A stretch of 64,000 nucleotides of DNA from Cytophagales bacterium (GCA_017303805.1 JAFLBQ010000007.1:124001-188000); one strand, 5' to 3'. Counted from the stretch's first letter, positions 7,404-17,572 are shown. Program-made: numbers and translations. The notes: generated by a model not told the origin, from the sequence alone.

Positions 7404-9143
7404 TTAAATATTCTGTTTTTTCAATTCATCAATGATGTATTCACTTGCACGCATCGACAAGGCCAATATGGTCCACGTAGGATTTTTATCGGCTTGCGAT
7501 ACAAAAGGGCCGCCATCAACTACAAAAAGATTTTTTACTTCGTGAGCCTGATTAAATTTATTCACCACTGATTTTTTAGCATCATTTCCCATGCGCGTGG
7601 TTCCTACCTCGTGAATAATACGACCTGGGGCCTCCAATCCATAATCATTTTCAGCGCTGCCTTTTCCCCACGTAACCACACCACCCATTTTGTCGATTAG
7701 TTCGGCAAAGGTTTCTTTCATGTGTTTGGCTTGCTTCACTTCCTGGTCGCTCCACTTATAGTGAAAGCGCAGTACGGGGATTCCGTATTTATCTACTGTG
7801 GTCGGATCGATTTCACAATAGTTGTCCTCACGGGCAATGGCTTCACCGCGGCCAGCCATTCCAAAAGTTGCTCCATAGAAATACCGGTAGTCGTCTTTCA
7901 GCGAAGCACCATAACCACCGGCTTCTTTTTTGTTTCCATCGCGACCGGGATACTTACCATTTAAACCTTGCATGCCAAACCCGAATCCATATCCGGGCAT
8001 ACCCATGCCGCCCCAGTATTCTATGTGGTACCCGCGTGCAAAATCCAGCTTTTTATTATCCAACCACCAAGGTGTGTACACATGCATGCCGCCTACACCG
8101 TCTTCGTTGTAGCGTTTGCGGCCTATCAGTTTTGGTAAGATACCGCCCATGGAAGCCCCGGTTGAATCATGCAGGTATTTACCCACCACACCGCTTGAGT
8201 TGGCCAGGCCATCGGGGAACAGGCTTGATTTTGAATTGAGTAACAAGCGGGCCGACTCGCAAGCGCTGGCGGCCAGTATTACTACTTTGGCGTTTACGGT
8301 GTATTCTTGCTTATCGTCTTTGTTTACGAATGAAATGCCCGTTGCTTTTCCCGATGCATCGGTAAGTACCTCGCGGGCCATGGCGTTGGGTATCACATCT
8401 ACATTACCGGTTTTTAATGCGGGGTTTACAAGTACCGATGACGAAGAGAAATCGCCATACACCGTACACCCGCGGTTGCATTGCGAGCAATAGAAACATG
8501 CACCACGCTCGTTATTAATTGGTTTGGTTAAGATGGATAAGCGCGATGGAATTACGGGTATATTAAGTTGAGTGGCTGCTTCTTTAATAAACAATTCGTG
8601 TAGGCGAGGTTTTGGTGGTGGAAGAAAAATGCTATCCGGATCATTGGGTAGATTTTCTTTTGAACCAAATACACCAATCAGTTTATCTACCTTATCATAA
8701 TAGGGTGCAACGTCTTCGTAGCCAATAGGCCAGTCATCGCCCAGGCCGTCAATACTTTTGCGTTTAAAATCTTTTGGCCCAAAGCGCAACGAAATTCTAC
8801 CCCAGTGATTGGTGCGACCACCCAACATGCGCGAGCGAAACCAATCGAACTTCGTTCCATTTTTGTGGGTATAGGGTTCGCCTTCCAACTCCCAGCCACC
8901 ATAGGCGGCATCAAAATCTCCGAAGTGGCGATAGGGCGAACTCGCGCCTCTTCGCGGAGACTCCCATGGCCATTTTAATTGGGTAACATTCTTAGCCGGA
9001 TCGTACAACGGCCCTGCTTCCAGCAGCACCACTTTTATACCGGCATTGGCAAGCACATACGCAGCCATGCCACCACCGGCACCTGAACCTACTATACAAA
9101 CATCGTAATCCTTGGGAGTTTTTTTGATTTGAAAATCGGCCAT
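7404..9143 (-). CDS. GMC family FAD-dependent oxidoreductase (sugar dehydrogenase large subunit)
   Basis: The 579-residue flavoprotein has the FAD-binding motif VGSGAGGGMAA at residues 18-28 with ELEGEPYTH and GGRTNHWGR further on, and the C-terminal GMC block GTTRMGNDA ... VVDGGPF ... KNPTWTILALS with the conserved His and Asn region. A cysteine-rich segment, CFYCSQCNRGC, could bind a metal or cluster, as in gluconate/glucoside dehydrogenase relatives. There is no signal peptide, so it is probably exported with its Tat-carrying small-subunit partner, encoded next. The likely role is membrane-linked oxidation of a sugar or glycoside hydroxyl; 3-dehydrogenation of glycosides is a reasonable inference from the Gfo/Idh/MocA neighbours. 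Confidence 0.92.
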   Translation of the reverse strand: MADFQIKKTPKDYDVCIVGSGAGGGMAAYVLANAGIKVVLLEAGPLYDPAKNVTQLKWPWESPRRGASSPYRHFGDFDAAYGGWELEGEPYTHKNGTKFDWFRSRMLGGRTNHWGRISLRFGPKDFKRKSIDGLGDDWPIGYEDVAPYYDKVDKLIGVFGSKENLPNDPDSIFLPPPKPRLHELFIKEAATQLNIPVIPSRLSILTKPINNERGACFYCSQCNRGCTVYGDFSSSSVLVNPALKTGNVDVIPNAMAREVLTDASGKATGISFVNKDDKQEYTVNAKVVILAASACESARLLLNSKSSLFPDGLANSSGVVGKYLHDSTGASMGGILPKLIGRKRYNEDGVGGMHVYTPWWLDNKKLDFARGYHIEYWGGMGMPGYGFGFGMQGLNGKYPGRDGNKKEAGGYGASLKDDYRYFYGATFGMAGRGEAIAREDNYCEIDPTTVDKYGIPVLRFHYKWSDQEVKQAKHMKETFAELIDKMGGVVTWGKGSAENDYGLEAPGRIIHEVGTTRMGNDAKKSVVNKFNQAHEVKNLFVVDGGPFVSQADKNPTWTILALSMRASEYIIDELKKQNI

Positions 9144-9189
9144 ACTTTTTCAGTAAGAAAAAGTAAGATGGCCGAAAGGTTTTACAATT

Positions 9190-9211
9190 CAAAACCAACT
9201 TATGCAGTTGG
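9190..9211 (-). terminator. Likely terminator after yidD
   Basis: On the minus strand CCAAC-loop-GTTGG is followed by TTTTG. A second hairpin (CAACCTT / AAGGTTG) overlaps the yidD stop codon. Confidence 0.45.
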
Positions 9212-9224
9212 CAGCACAACCTTT

Positions 9225-9458
9225 TTAAGGTTGCAAATTGTTTTTTTTCGGAACCGGATCGTACCCGCTGGTGCCCCAGGGATGGCAACGGCTAATTCGA
9301 TTTGCGCCTAATCGGATTCCTTTTATTACTCCCCATTCCTGAATGGCTTCGATGGTGTATTGCGAGCAAGAAGGTGTATGCCGGCAGTGCGCTCCCAGCA
9401 AGGGCGAAATTGCGGCCTGATAGAACCGGATGGGAAGGATGAAAAGTTTCTTAAGCAT
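9225..9458 (-). CDS. yidD: Membrane protein insertion efficiency factor YidD
   Basis: The 77-residue protein matches the YidD family along its length: an N-terminal amphipathic segment ([18 protein letters not shown]), the cysteine-bearing core [19 protein letters not shown] and the block [13 protein letters not shown]. YidD assists insertion of membrane proteins by YidC at the inner face of the cytoplasmic membrane. Its usual rnpA/yidC neighbours are absent here; instead it lies 40 bp downstream of cysS, probably in the same transcript. Confidence 0.95.
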   Translation of the reverse strand: MLKKLFILPIRFYQAAISPLLGAHCRHTPSCSQYTIEAIQEWGVIKGIRLGANRISRCHPWGTSGYDPVPKKNNLQP

Positions 9459-9498
9459 GTTGCTCTTTCAACCGGGCAATTAGCGAAATGGTTCGGGG

Positions 9499-11001
9499 TT
9501 ATTCAAACGAATAAGTCATCTCACCGTCTTTTCCATCCTTAACCTGGATGCCCAGTTTTTTAAGATCGTCCCGGATTTTATCCGAAAGCGCAAAGTTCTT
9601 ATCGGTGCGGGCTTTCTTTCGCAAGTCAATCAACAGGTCGATGGTGCCTTTCAGGGTTCCATCATTTTGCTCTTTCTCTTCCTGCAAGCCCAGCACGGCT
9701 TCCATAAACCCGATGTAGGTTTCCTTAAATTCCGCGAAAGCGGTACCGTCAAGCTCCGTTAGTTTCGTATTGCCGGATTTAAGATCGTTAATACGCGCGG
9801 CCATTTCAAAAAGCACTGCCAGGGTTTTAGCCGTGTTAAAATCATCGCTCATGGTCTGGTAGCAATCACGGCTCAACCGCACAAATTCAGCACTCGTTTC
9901 GGCCTTGCCGGGAGCAGGGCCCGCCTCCATTTTCTTAATTAACCCAAGTGCATTTATAAGTTTTTTATACCCCTTTTCAGCCGCCTGTAGCGCTTCGTTC
10001 GAAAAATCGAGTGTGCTGGAGTAGTGCGATTGGAGCATAAAAAAACGAACCGCCATCGGGCCATACCCTTTATCGAGCAACGGGTGCGTGCCAGCAAAGA
10101 GCTCGCGGGGCAGAAACGAGTTCCCTAACGACTTGCTCATCTTTTGCCCGTTAACGGTAAGCATGTTGGAGTGCAGCCAGTAGTTAACCGGTGGTTTTCC
10201 GGTGGCAGCGGTACCCTGTGCTATCTCACACTCGTGATGTGGAAACTTCAAATCCATACCACCCCCATGAATATCAAATGTTTCACCAAGATATTTTGTA
10301 CTCATCACTGTACATTCAATATGCCAGCCCGGAAAGCCATCGCCCCAGGGCGAGGGCCAACGCATGATGTGATAGGGTGAAGCTTTTTTCCAAAGTGCAA
10401 AGTCAATCTTCTCGCGCTTTTCATCCTGATTTTCAAGGTCGCGGCCGCTCTCCATCAGCTCTTCAATATTGCGCCCGGAGAGAATGCCGTAGTGGTGAGT
10501 CTGATTATACTTGCGCACATTAAAATAGACAGAGCCATTTGATACATAGGCTAATCCTTTATCAAGCAGATTTTGAGTAATGTTAATTTGCTCCAGGATG
10601 TGGCCTGTAGCGCTGGGCTCGATGCTGGGCGGCAAAATGTTAAACTGGCGCATTACTTCATGAAAGCCTTCGGTGTAATACTTCACCACCTCCATAGGTT
10701 CCAGTTGTTCTAGCCGCGCTTTCTTAGCGATTTTATCTTCGCCTGCATCGGCATCGTTCTCGAGGTGGCCCACATCGGTAATATTGCGTACGTACCGAAC
10801 CTTGTAACCCAAAAACCGGAAGTACCGCGCTACGATATCGAAGGTTAAAAAGGTACGCACATTACCCAGGTGCACATCGTTATAGACCGTAGGCCCACAT
10901 ACGTACATACCTACAAAACCCGGAGTTATGGCTTTAAAGATTTCCTTTTTTCCTGTTAGTGAGTTGGTTAACGATACCGGGTATCTTTCAAACAGCTTCA
11001 T
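9499..11001 (-). CDS. cysS: Cysteinyl-tRNA synthetase
   Basis: This class I aminoacyl-tRNA synthetase (500 residues, normal length) charges tRNA-Cys with cysteine. It shows the zinc and cysteine-binding start ([11 protein letters not shown]), the HIGH-type motif HLGN, the second zinc ligand region WHIECTVMS with HHECEIAQ, and the KMSKS motif ([12 protein letters not shown]). The C-terminal helical anticodon domain follows and ends with a lysine-rich segment. It is probably transcribed with yidD downstream. The preceding LacI gene is only 37 bp upstream and on the same strand, so partial read-through is possible. Confidence 0.97.
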   Translation of the reverse strand: MKLFERYPVSLTNSLTGKKEIFKAITPGFVGMYVCGPTVYNDVHLGNVRTFLTFDIVARYFRFLGYKVRYVRNITDVGHLENDADAGEDKIAKKARLEQLEPMEVVKYYTEGFHEVMRQFNILPPSIEPSATGHILEQINITQNLLDKGLAYVSNGSVYFNVRKYNQTHHYGILSGRNIEELMESGRDLENQDEKREKIDFALWKKASPYHIMRWPSPWGDGFPGWHIECTVMSTKYLGETFDIHGGGMDLKFPHHECEIAQGTAATGKPPVNYWLHSNMLTVNGQKMSKSLGNSFLPRELFAGTHPLLDKGYGPMAVRFFMLQSHYSSTLDFSNEALQAAEKGYKKLINALGLIKKMEAGPAPGKAETSAEFVRLSRDCYQTMSDDFNTAKTLAVLFEMAARINDLKSGNTKLTELDGTAFAEFKETYIGFMEAVLGLQEEKEQNDGTLKGTIDLLIDLRKKARTDKNFALSDKIRDDLKKLGIQVKDGKDGEMTYSFE

Positions 11002-11038
11002 AAATCAAACTTGCAACCGCGAAAATACGATTAAATAC

Positions 11039-12121
11039 TTACTCGGGCAGGTCGGCCGAATAACCTGTATGCAATAAATAAGAGGCTGCGTTTTCAGAAG
11101 TAATTACCTCTAAAGGAAATAAGTATTGGGATTGAAAGGAGCGTTTAAAAAATAAATGATTGGCCAGAATTTGAATTCCAAGCCTGGATTGGCGAAATGG
11201 ATTTTGGTTAATGATGAAATCAATTTTTCCCGTTTGCAGTAAATTCAAGTTAGCTTCGATGAGATCATAACCCACAACCTGAATTGCAGGATTGATTGAT
11301 TTAATAATAGGAGCAACCTGGTAAGCTTTGGAGGTGCTTATCAATACTCCTGCGGGTTGGTTGCTACCAATAATCTCAGCAACGGCTTTTTCAAAATTCT
11401 TTCCTGGCTGGTGATCGATAGTAATCGAAATTGACTGGTTCGATAATCCGGTTTCAGTAAGGTAGTCGGTAAATCCTCGTTCTTTCTCTTTAAGGTGAAA
11501 AGCATTTTGGAGCGATTCGTCAATATGAAGAATGACGTAGCAATTAGCCATTTGTATTTTTTGAAAAAGCAATTGCGCCCCAAGGCGGCCACTCTTGTAT
11601 AAATCCTGGCCAATAAATGCAATCGACTGGCTTTCAGCGATATTGGTATTAACGAAAACAAATGGAACTGCGGCTTGCTGCAAGTCTTTAAGAAAAGATA
11701 TGGCTGTATTAAAGAAGAGCGGTGCTACTAACACACCGTCTGGTTTTGTTCGGATTATTTCCAAGGCAGCTTTCTGAAACGACTCTTTGCTATTCAGGTC
11801 GAAGAAGTGGTTCTCCAATTCAATTTTCAGGCTCAGTTGTGTTAGCTGATGCTGCGCAGACAACATACCATCGTACGACTGTTTCCAGAACGGATCCATT
11901 TGCGGGTCGGGTAGGAGTACAGCAAGTGTATATATCTTACTGTTTCCAAGTGTTCGGGCAATCAAGTTGGGCTTGTAATTGCTTTTGGCAAGCACCCGGT
12001 TAACCTTTTCGGTGGCTAGTTTCGAAACGTTACCCCTTTTGTGGAGCACCCGATCTACGGTTCCTTGCGAAACACCCGCAAGTTGGGCTATATCTTTAAT
12101 CCGAATATTCTTTGGTTTCAA
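11039..12121 (-). CDS. LacI family transcriptional regulator
   Basis: The 360-residue protein has an N-terminal LacI helix-turn-helix (IRIKDIAQLAGVSQGTVDRV) and hinge helix (VNRVLAKSNYKPN), followed by a periplasmic-binding-protein-like sensor domain (LAVLLPDPQMDPFW, GVLVAPLFFN, VVGYDLIEANLNLL). It should bind an operator as a dimer and respond to a sugar or sugar derivative. It is transcribed divergently from the SusC gene across a 311-bp region with palindromes that have a central CG, typical of LacI-type operators, so it probably controls the SusCD locus. Confidence 0.9.
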   Translation of the reverse strand: MKPKNIRIKDIAQLAGVSQGTVDRVLHKRGNVSKLATEKVNRVLAKSNYKPNLIARTLGNSKIYTLAVLLPDPQMDPFWKQSYDGMLSAQHQLTQLSLKIELENHFFDLNSKESFQKAALEIIRTKPDGVLVAPLFFNTAISFLKDLQQAAVPFVFVNTNIAESQSIAFIGQDLYKSGRLGAQLLFQKIQMANCYVILHIDESLQNAFHLKEKERGFTDYLTETGLSNQSISITIDHQPGKNFEKAVAEIIGSNQPAGVLISTSKAYQVAPIIKSINPAIQVVGYDLIEANLNLLQTGKIDFIINQNPFRQSRLGIQILANHLFFKRSFQSQYLFPLEVITSENAASYLLHTGYSADLPE

Positions 12122-12197
12122 AATGAGGCGTTGTTTTTATGAAAAACGTAAATCTTAAAAAGGCTAATTAAGGATACGTAAAATCCAGACAATTTTT

Positions 12198-12215
12198 ACT
12201 GTGTGCGAGCACAGT
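12198..12215. promoter_or_regulatory. Candidate LacI-type operator
   Basis: ACTGTG-TGCGAG-CACAGT has perfect 6-bp arms around a central CG. That arrangement is characteristic of operators bound by LacI-family dimers. It lies 77 bp upstream of the LacI-type gene, so it may serve autoregulation. Confidence 0.45.
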
Positions 12216-12294
12216 TATTTTAACCGGCTAATTGTCGTTAGGACTATAACCTTGCCCAAAAAATGCGAGCAAACAAATTTTGCAAACGAAACCG

Positions 12295-12304
12295 CAATCG
12301 ATTG
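12295..12304. promoter_or_regulatory. Second CG-centred palindrome
   Basis: CAATCGATTG is a perfect palindrome with a central CG in the same divergent region. It is a second operator candidate for the LacI-family protein. Confidence 0.4.
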
Positions 12305-12432
12305 ATATAATTTTTTAGGCAGATTTTCGAATATGTTTGGTTAATAATTATATTTTGTTTCGCAATTGGTGTTCAAACGAAAGTTTGGCATTGATTGAAA
12401 AACACAAACAAAAACCCTAAACTATCTAAAAC

Positions 12433-15400
12433 ATGATGAGAAATCTTTACAGAAAGCTCACGTTGATGCTTTGTTTTCTGCTAACGATTGCATCGGCAAT
12501 GGCTCAGGAAAGAACCATTTCCGGAACAATCACAGATGAATCCGGGTCAGGAATGCCCGGAGTGAACGTCCTTATTAAAGGATCCTCGGTAGGTACCGTG
12601 TCAGACGGAAACGGAAATTTCAGAATTAGTATCCCTAATGACCAGGCAGTACTGGTTGTTTCGTTTGTGGGTTACGCTACCTCTGAAATTCAGGTTGGAT
12701 CACGCTCGGTTGTTAACATTCAATTGGCACCCGATGTTCAGACTCTAACTGAACTTGTTGTAACGGGGTATTCCGTTGACAAAAGACGGGAATTAACCGG
12801 ATCGGTTTCTACCGTAAAAGCAAAAGAGTTAACTATTGCTCCAACCGGTAACGTAGAACAAATGTTACAAGGACGCGTAGCTGGTGTAACCGTTATCACC
12901 AACGGGCAACCGGGAACTTCAAGCCAGATTCGTGTTCGCGGGTTTGGTTCTTTTGGCGGTAATAATCCATTATATATTGTGGATGGGGTACCAACAGAAG
13001 CCGTTGGCTTCATTAACCCAGACGACATTGAAAGTGTAACGGTTCTTAAAGATGCGGCTGCGGCATCTATTTATGGTGCGCGGGCTGCCAGTGGTGTAAT
13101 TATCTACACCACCAAAAAAGGAACTAAAGGCGGCTCGGGTCGTAAAGTAAATGTAACGTATGATCAAATGTTCGGGGTAACAAATCCAGGCAAAGGTCAG
13201 GAGATGCTTAATCCTCAGCAATTTGCTGAATGGACCTGGAATGCACAGCGCAACACGGAAGACGCTGTTGCTCGGTCTGAGAACAGAGCTCCTAATTATG
13301 CTCAACGATTTACAACTTTTAATCATCCGCAGTTTGGTACCGGGCTTACTCCGGTAATACCAGATTGGTTGCGGGTTGGTGGTCAGAATGGCGCGGCAGT
13401 GCAAGCTTCCGGTGTTCCTGTTGACCTAAATGCTCAAAAATTATTATACAATGTGGATCCTCGTCTCGGATCAATTTATAACGTTTTTGCAGCCAATAAA
13501 GCAGGCACAGACTGGTATAAAGAGATAACACGCAACGCTCCAGTTATTCGGCAAACACTGGGCATTAGCGGAGGTGGAGAATCACACAGATTCTATGTTG
13601 GCCTAAGCGGTCAGGATCAAAAAGGTATTTTGTTAAATCAATCCTTTAAGCGTTATGCAATTAGGGCTAACGCTGAATTTGATGTTAAGAAAACTTTTCG
13701 GGTTGGTATAAATACCCAATTTACTTATAATCAGACACTAGGCCTTTTAGGTGATGGAGGCGGGATTGGCAGCGCGGATGATGAAAATGATATTTTATCA
13801 GCTTTCCGGATGCCCACAATTATTCCGGTTTATAATGCCTTCGGAGGCTATGCTGGAACCGCAGCAGGCGGCTTTAATAATCCACGCAATCCGGTTGCGA
13901 CTCGCGATGGAATGAAGAACGATCGTAGTTTTAATGGTTCTGGCTTTGGAAATGTGTATGCGGAATGGGATCTAATACCGGGCTTAACTGCACGTACCAG
14001 TATTGGAGGCAGCTATTCAAGCTACAACTATCGATCTTACGGCAGATGGCAATATGAAAACTCCGAGAATAATTCAGCCTTTAGTTTCAGTCAAGGAAAT
14101 GGCTATAACTATGGATGGACATTCACGAATACACTTAACTATAGAAAAACTATTGACATACATAGTATAGATGTGCTGGTGGGACAAGAAGCTTTAAATA
14201 CTGGCGCAGGCTGGGATTTGAGTGCTTCGGGTTTAAATCCATTTTCCTGGGATCCAAATTTTGTAAACTTATCTCAAACTGGATCACGCGTTGTAAACAG
14301 CTCGCAATACAAGGGTGTGAATTTTTATTCCCTTTTTGGTAGAGTTAATTACAGCTTGAAAGAAAAATATATTCTTAGTGCGGTGGTGAGAAGGGATGGA
14401 TCAAGTCGATTTGGAGCAAATAATCGTTTTGGTGTGTTCCCAGCAGTTTCAGTAGCATGGAGAATTTCGGATGAGGCCTTTATGGATGCACTGCCCTTTG
14501 TTAGTGATTTGAAAATACGCGGAGGATATGGGGCTATGGGTAACTCAAATAACGTGGCGCCTGCCAATCAGTATTTCCTTTATGGCGGCTCGTTAGGTGC
14601 GTCATCCTATGATATTGGTGGCTCCAATAACTCAGCTACCCAAGGTTTTTACAGAACCCGAATTGGTAATGTTGATGCCAAGTGGGAAACTAGTGTTACC
14701 AAGAACATCGGTTTCGATGGAAATCTTTTCGATGGTAGGCTAGATATAATTCTTGATTTTTGGGAAAAGGATACCAAGGACTTGTTACTACAGGTGCCAA
14801 TTACCGCAACTGCTGGACCTAACGCAGAAGCTCCTGCTAGAAATGTTGCCAGAATGCTTAACCGCGGCCTTGATATTGCTGTAACAGGAAAGGGAAAGAT
14901 AGCAGGCGGTTTAACTTATGAGGCAACCCTGAACGGAAGCTTCTTAAAGAATGAGATCACTCAAGTTGTCCCTGGTTTAACCTATTTAACAACGGTAAAC
15001 CCAGGATACAGAGGTATAAATCCTATCCGAAATGGAATTGGACAACCCATTTCTTCATTTTTCGGATACAAAGTTCAAGGAATATTCCAAACTCAAGAGG
15101 AAGTTAATTCATCTCCTGCACAAGCGAATAAGGACATTGGACGCTTCCGGTATGAGGACATTAACAAGGATGGAGTTATTAATGATGCCGACAGGACATT
15201 TATCGGAAGCCCGGTACCTAAATTTACTGGTGGCTTTAATTTTATCCTTCGGTATAAAAACTTCGATTTGGAGGCCTATACTTATGTGTCACTCGGAAAT
15301 AAGATTTTCAATGTTTCGAAATGGTTTACAGACTTCTACCCATCATTTCAAGGTGCTTCAATTAGTGCGCGGGTAAGAGACTCATGGACTCCAAACAATA

Positions 15401-15720
15401 GAAATGCAACAATTCCTATTTTCGAGTCAGCTTCAAATTTCAGCACGAATACACAATCAAATTCATTTTATGTTGAAGATGGAAGCTATTTGCGGATGCA
15501 AAACCTGACACTTGGTTATAACATGCCAAATCAGATTTTAGATAAATTGAAGCTAACAAGAGTTAGGATTTTTGTTTCAACCAACAATTTATTTACAGTA
15601 ACCAAGTATGGCGGACTTGATCCATCTGTTGGGGGTGCTGCTGATACAAGTTTTGGAATTGATGTTGGAAACTATCCAATAACCAGAAGTTTTACAGGTG
15701 GATTTAATATTGGATTTTAA
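12433..15720 (+). CDS. SusC/RagA family TonB-linked outer membrane transporter
   Basis: The 1095-residue protein has a signal peptide ending in ASAMAQ, a carboxypeptidase-D-like domain (ISGTITDESGSGMPGVNVLI), then the TonB plug (YSVDKRRELTGSVSTVKA, SQIRVRGFGSFGGNNPLYIVDG, SGVIIYTTKKG) and a long beta-barrel ending in a terminal aromatic residue (GGFNIGF). SusC proteins import glycans or other large substrates across the outer membrane using TonB energy and work as a complex with the SusD lipoprotein encoded 12 bp downstream. The substrate is not predictable from sequence alone; the neighbours suggest a carbohydrate. The gene is expected to be controlled by the divergent LacI-type regulator. 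Confidence 0.97.
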   Translation: MMRNLYRKLTLMLCFLLTIASAMAQERTISGTITDESGSGMPGVNVLIKGSSVGTVSDGNGNFRISIPNDQAVLVVSFVGYATSEIQVGSRSVVNIQLAPDVQTLTELVVTGYSVDKRRELTGSVSTVKAKELTIAPTGNVEQMLQGRVAGVTVITNGQPGTSSQIRVRGFGSFGGNNPLYIVDGVPTEAVGFINPDDIESVTVLKDAAAASIYGARAASGVIIYTTKKGTKGGSGRKVNVTYDQMFGVTNPGKGQEMLNPQQFAEWTWNAQRNTEDAVARSENRAPNYAQRFTTFNHPQFGTGLTPVIPDWLRVGGQNGAAVQASGVPVDLNAQKLLYNVDPRLGSIYNVFAANKAGTDWYKEITRNAPVIRQTLGISGGGESHRFYVGLSGQDQKGILLNQSFKRYAIRANAEFDVKKTFRVGINTQFTYNQTLGLLGDGGGIGSADDENDILSAFRMPTIIPVYNAFGGYAGTAAGGFNNPRNPVATRDGMKNDRSFNGSGFGNVYAEWDLIPGLTARTSIGGSYSSYNYRSYGRWQYENSENNSAFSFSQGNGYNYGWTFTNTLNYRKTIDIHSIDVLVGQEALNTGAGWDLSASGLNPFSWDPNFVNLSQTGSRVVNSSQYKGVNFYSLFGRVNYSLKEKYILSAVVRRDGSSRFGANNRFGVFPAVSVAWRISDEAFMDALPFVSDLKIRGGYGAMGNSNNVAPANQYFLYGGSLGASSYDIGGSNNSATQGFYRTRIGNVDAKWETSVTKNIGFDGNLFDGRLDIILDFWEKDTKDLLLQVPITATAGPNAEAPARNVARMLNRGLDIAVTGKGKIAGGLTYEATLNGSFLKNEITQVVPGLTYLTTVNPGYRGINPIRNGIGQPISSFFGYKVQGIFQTQEEVNSSPAQANKDIGRFRYEDINKDGVINDADRTFIGSPVPKFTGGFNFILRYKNFDLEAYTYVSLGNKIFNVSKWFTDFYPSFQGASISARVRDSWTPNNRNATIPIFESASNFSTNTQSNSFYVEDGSYLRMQNLTLGYNMPNQILDKLKLTRVRIFVSTNNLFTVTKYGGLDPSVGGAADTSFGIDVGNYPITRSFTGGFNIGF

Positions 15721-15732
15721 TCACTAGATGCA

Positions 15733-17517
15733 ATGAAAAGATTAATTAAAAATTCAAAGAAATGGATTGCAATTGCTGTGATAATGAATCTTGCAATTGT
15801 TTATTCGTGCAATGATAGCTTTCTGGACGTTCCTGCAACCGGAGCCTTGGATATCAATCTCTTGGCTACTGGACCAGGAATGGAGGCTGCTCTGATCTCA
15901 GCCTACTCTCAGGTTAATGGAAGAGCAAATAGAATGGCAAGTGCCACCAACTGGGTATGGGGAAGTATTCGCGGAGGCGATGCTAATAAAGGAACTGACC
16001 CAGGTGATTTTAGTGACATTAATCCTATTCAACTTTACGAGCCAATTCCAACGCAGGGAGTTATTAGTGATTTATACACTGGATCATATGAAGGTGTTGC
16101 TAGAGCGAATGCAGTTTTGAAGTTGGCTAATTTGGCTCCTAATGAAACAACCGCCCAGCAAAATCAAATTTTACAAATCCGTGCGCAGGCAAGATTTTTA
16201 AGAGCCCATTTTTATTTTCAGTTAAAAAGGTCGTTCAACAATACACCTTACGTTGATGAAACTATTGATGTGTTAGGAGCTGGACTTACACCTGGAATTG
16301 AATTGGTGAAAAATGACGTGGATTTGTGGCCAAAAATAGAAGAAGATCTGCAGTTTGCTTATGATAATTTGCCGGTAACTCAGAGCCAGGTAGGTAGAGT
16401 TAATAAGTGGGCCGCTGCCGCCTATCTCGCCAAGGTTTTCATGTATCAAAAGAAGTACGCGCAAGCACGAACCTTGTTTAATTTAATGATTAACCCTGAT
16501 GCCACTGGTAAAGTGGTGACCTCCAATAATAAAACTTGGGGTCTTGTTCCTTATTATGCTAACATCTTCAAAGCCTCAAATGATAACCACGAAGAATCTA
16601 TTTGGGCTTATCAGGCTGCCGCAAATACGGGGTCAGTAAATAATGCAAACCCAGAGTTTGACTTGAACTGGCCTTACAATACCGGAGCTGATGGTCCGGG
16701 TAATTGCTGTGGGTTCTTTCAGCCAAGTTTCGAATTGGCAAATTCATTTCGAACAAGTGCAAGCGGGCTTCCATTGTTAGATGGATCGTATAACACCGGA
16801 GCAAATCAGATAGTAACAGATATGGGATTAGAGTCTGATGACCCATTTACGCCAGATGCAGGAAATCTTGATCCAAGAATTGATCACTCTATTGGTCGTA
16901 GAGGTATCATGTATCTGGACTGGATGAAATTTCCAGGAAAAAAATGGATTCGCAATCAACCCAATGGCGGTCCTTATTCTCCCAAAAAGTATGTTTATTA
17001 TAAATCCGACAGGGGGTCTTTGCAAGACAATAGTACCTGGACTCCTGGTTATACTGCCATCAATTATACAATTATTCGGTATGCAGACATTTTGTTAATG
17101 GCTGCTGAAGCTGAAATTGAAGATGGTGATCCGGCCCTCGCAAAAGTTTATGTAAATGCAGTAAGAGCTCGTGCCGCTAACTCCGTACTGATGGATGGTG
17201 CCGTGCCAGCTGCCAATTATGTAATCAGTCAATATCCTCCAGCTGATACCTGGGCTAAGGATGATGCTACGCGAGAAAAAGTTCGTTTCGAACGTAAGCT
17301 GGAATTGTCTGGTGAGGGCCATCGTTTTTACGACTTGGTTCGCTGGGGAGTTGCAAGTACGGTTATACCGGCATATATAAATTACGAAAAAGCAAAATTG
17401 CCAGGGGCATTCAATGGTGCGGTGTTTAATGCAGGAAAGGATGACTTATTGCCAATACCTCAAGCTCAGATAGATATATCTGGCCCAACAGTTATTACGC
17501 AGAATCCTGGTTTTTAG
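15733..17517 (+). CDS. SusD/RagB family nutrient-binding outer membrane lipoprotein
   Basis: The protein (594 residues) has a lipoprotein signal (AIVYSCNDSFLDVPATG), the SusD N-terminal helices with the RAQARFLRAHFYFQLKRSF segment typical of the TPR-like core, and the C-terminal block RFERKLELSGEGHRFYDLVRWG found in nearly all SusD proteins. It should cap the SusC barrel at the cell surface and bind the glycan. It is translated from the same transcript as SusC, and a strong terminator follows the stop codon. Confidence 0.97.
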   Translation: MKRLIKNSKKWIAIAVIMNLAIVYSCNDSFLDVPATGALDINLLATGPGMEAALISAYSQVNGRANRMASATNWVWGSIRGGDANKGTDPGDFSDINPIQLYEPIPTQGVISDLYTGSYEGVARANAVLKLANLAPNETTAQQNQILQIRAQARFLRAHFYFQLKRSFNNTPYVDETIDVLGAGLTPGIELVKNDVDLWPKIEEDLQFAYDNLPVTQSQVGRVNKWAAAAYLAKVFMYQKKYAQARTLFNLMINPDATGKVVTSNNKTWGLVPYYANIFKASNDNHEESIWAYQAAANTGSVNNANPEFDLNWPYNTGADGPGNCCGFFQPSFELANSFRTSASGLPLLDGSYNTGANQIVTDMGLESDDPFTPDAGNLDPRIDHSIGRRGIMYLDWMKFPGKKWIRNQPNGGPYSPKKYVYYKSDRGSLQDNSTWTPGYTAINYTIIRYADILLMAAEAEIEDGDPALAKVYVNAVRARAANSVLMDGAVPAANYVISQYPPADTWAKDDATREKVRFERKLELSGEGHRFYDLVRWGVASTVIPAYINYEKAKLPGAFNGAVFNAGKDDLLPIPQAQIDISGPTVITQNPGF

Positions 17518-17540
17518 AAGGTAACTAATTATAAAAAAAT

Positions 17541-17572
17541 AAGGCCAACATAGGTTGGCCTTATTTTTTTTT
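17541..17572 (+). terminator. Intrinsic terminator after SusCD
   Basis: A perfect 9-bp stem (AAGGCCAAC / GTTGGCCTT) with a 4-nt loop is followed by ATTTTTTTTT. It separates SusCD from the FG-GAP gene, which begins only 12 bp later. Confidence 0.9.

Larger units (their letters stand above)
12122..12432. promoter_or_regulatory. Divergent regulatory region between LacI and SusC genes
   Basis: No gene fits in this 311-bp spacer. It is AT-rich and holds three inverted repeats, two of them listed separately. The third is CAAAC-GAAA-GTTTG at 12374-12387, close to the SusC start. A GCAAACGAAAC stretch at 12282-12292 shares the CAAACGAAA half of that element. A clear TAnnTTTG box was not found; TATATTTTG near 12351 is one base off. 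Confidence 0.55.
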
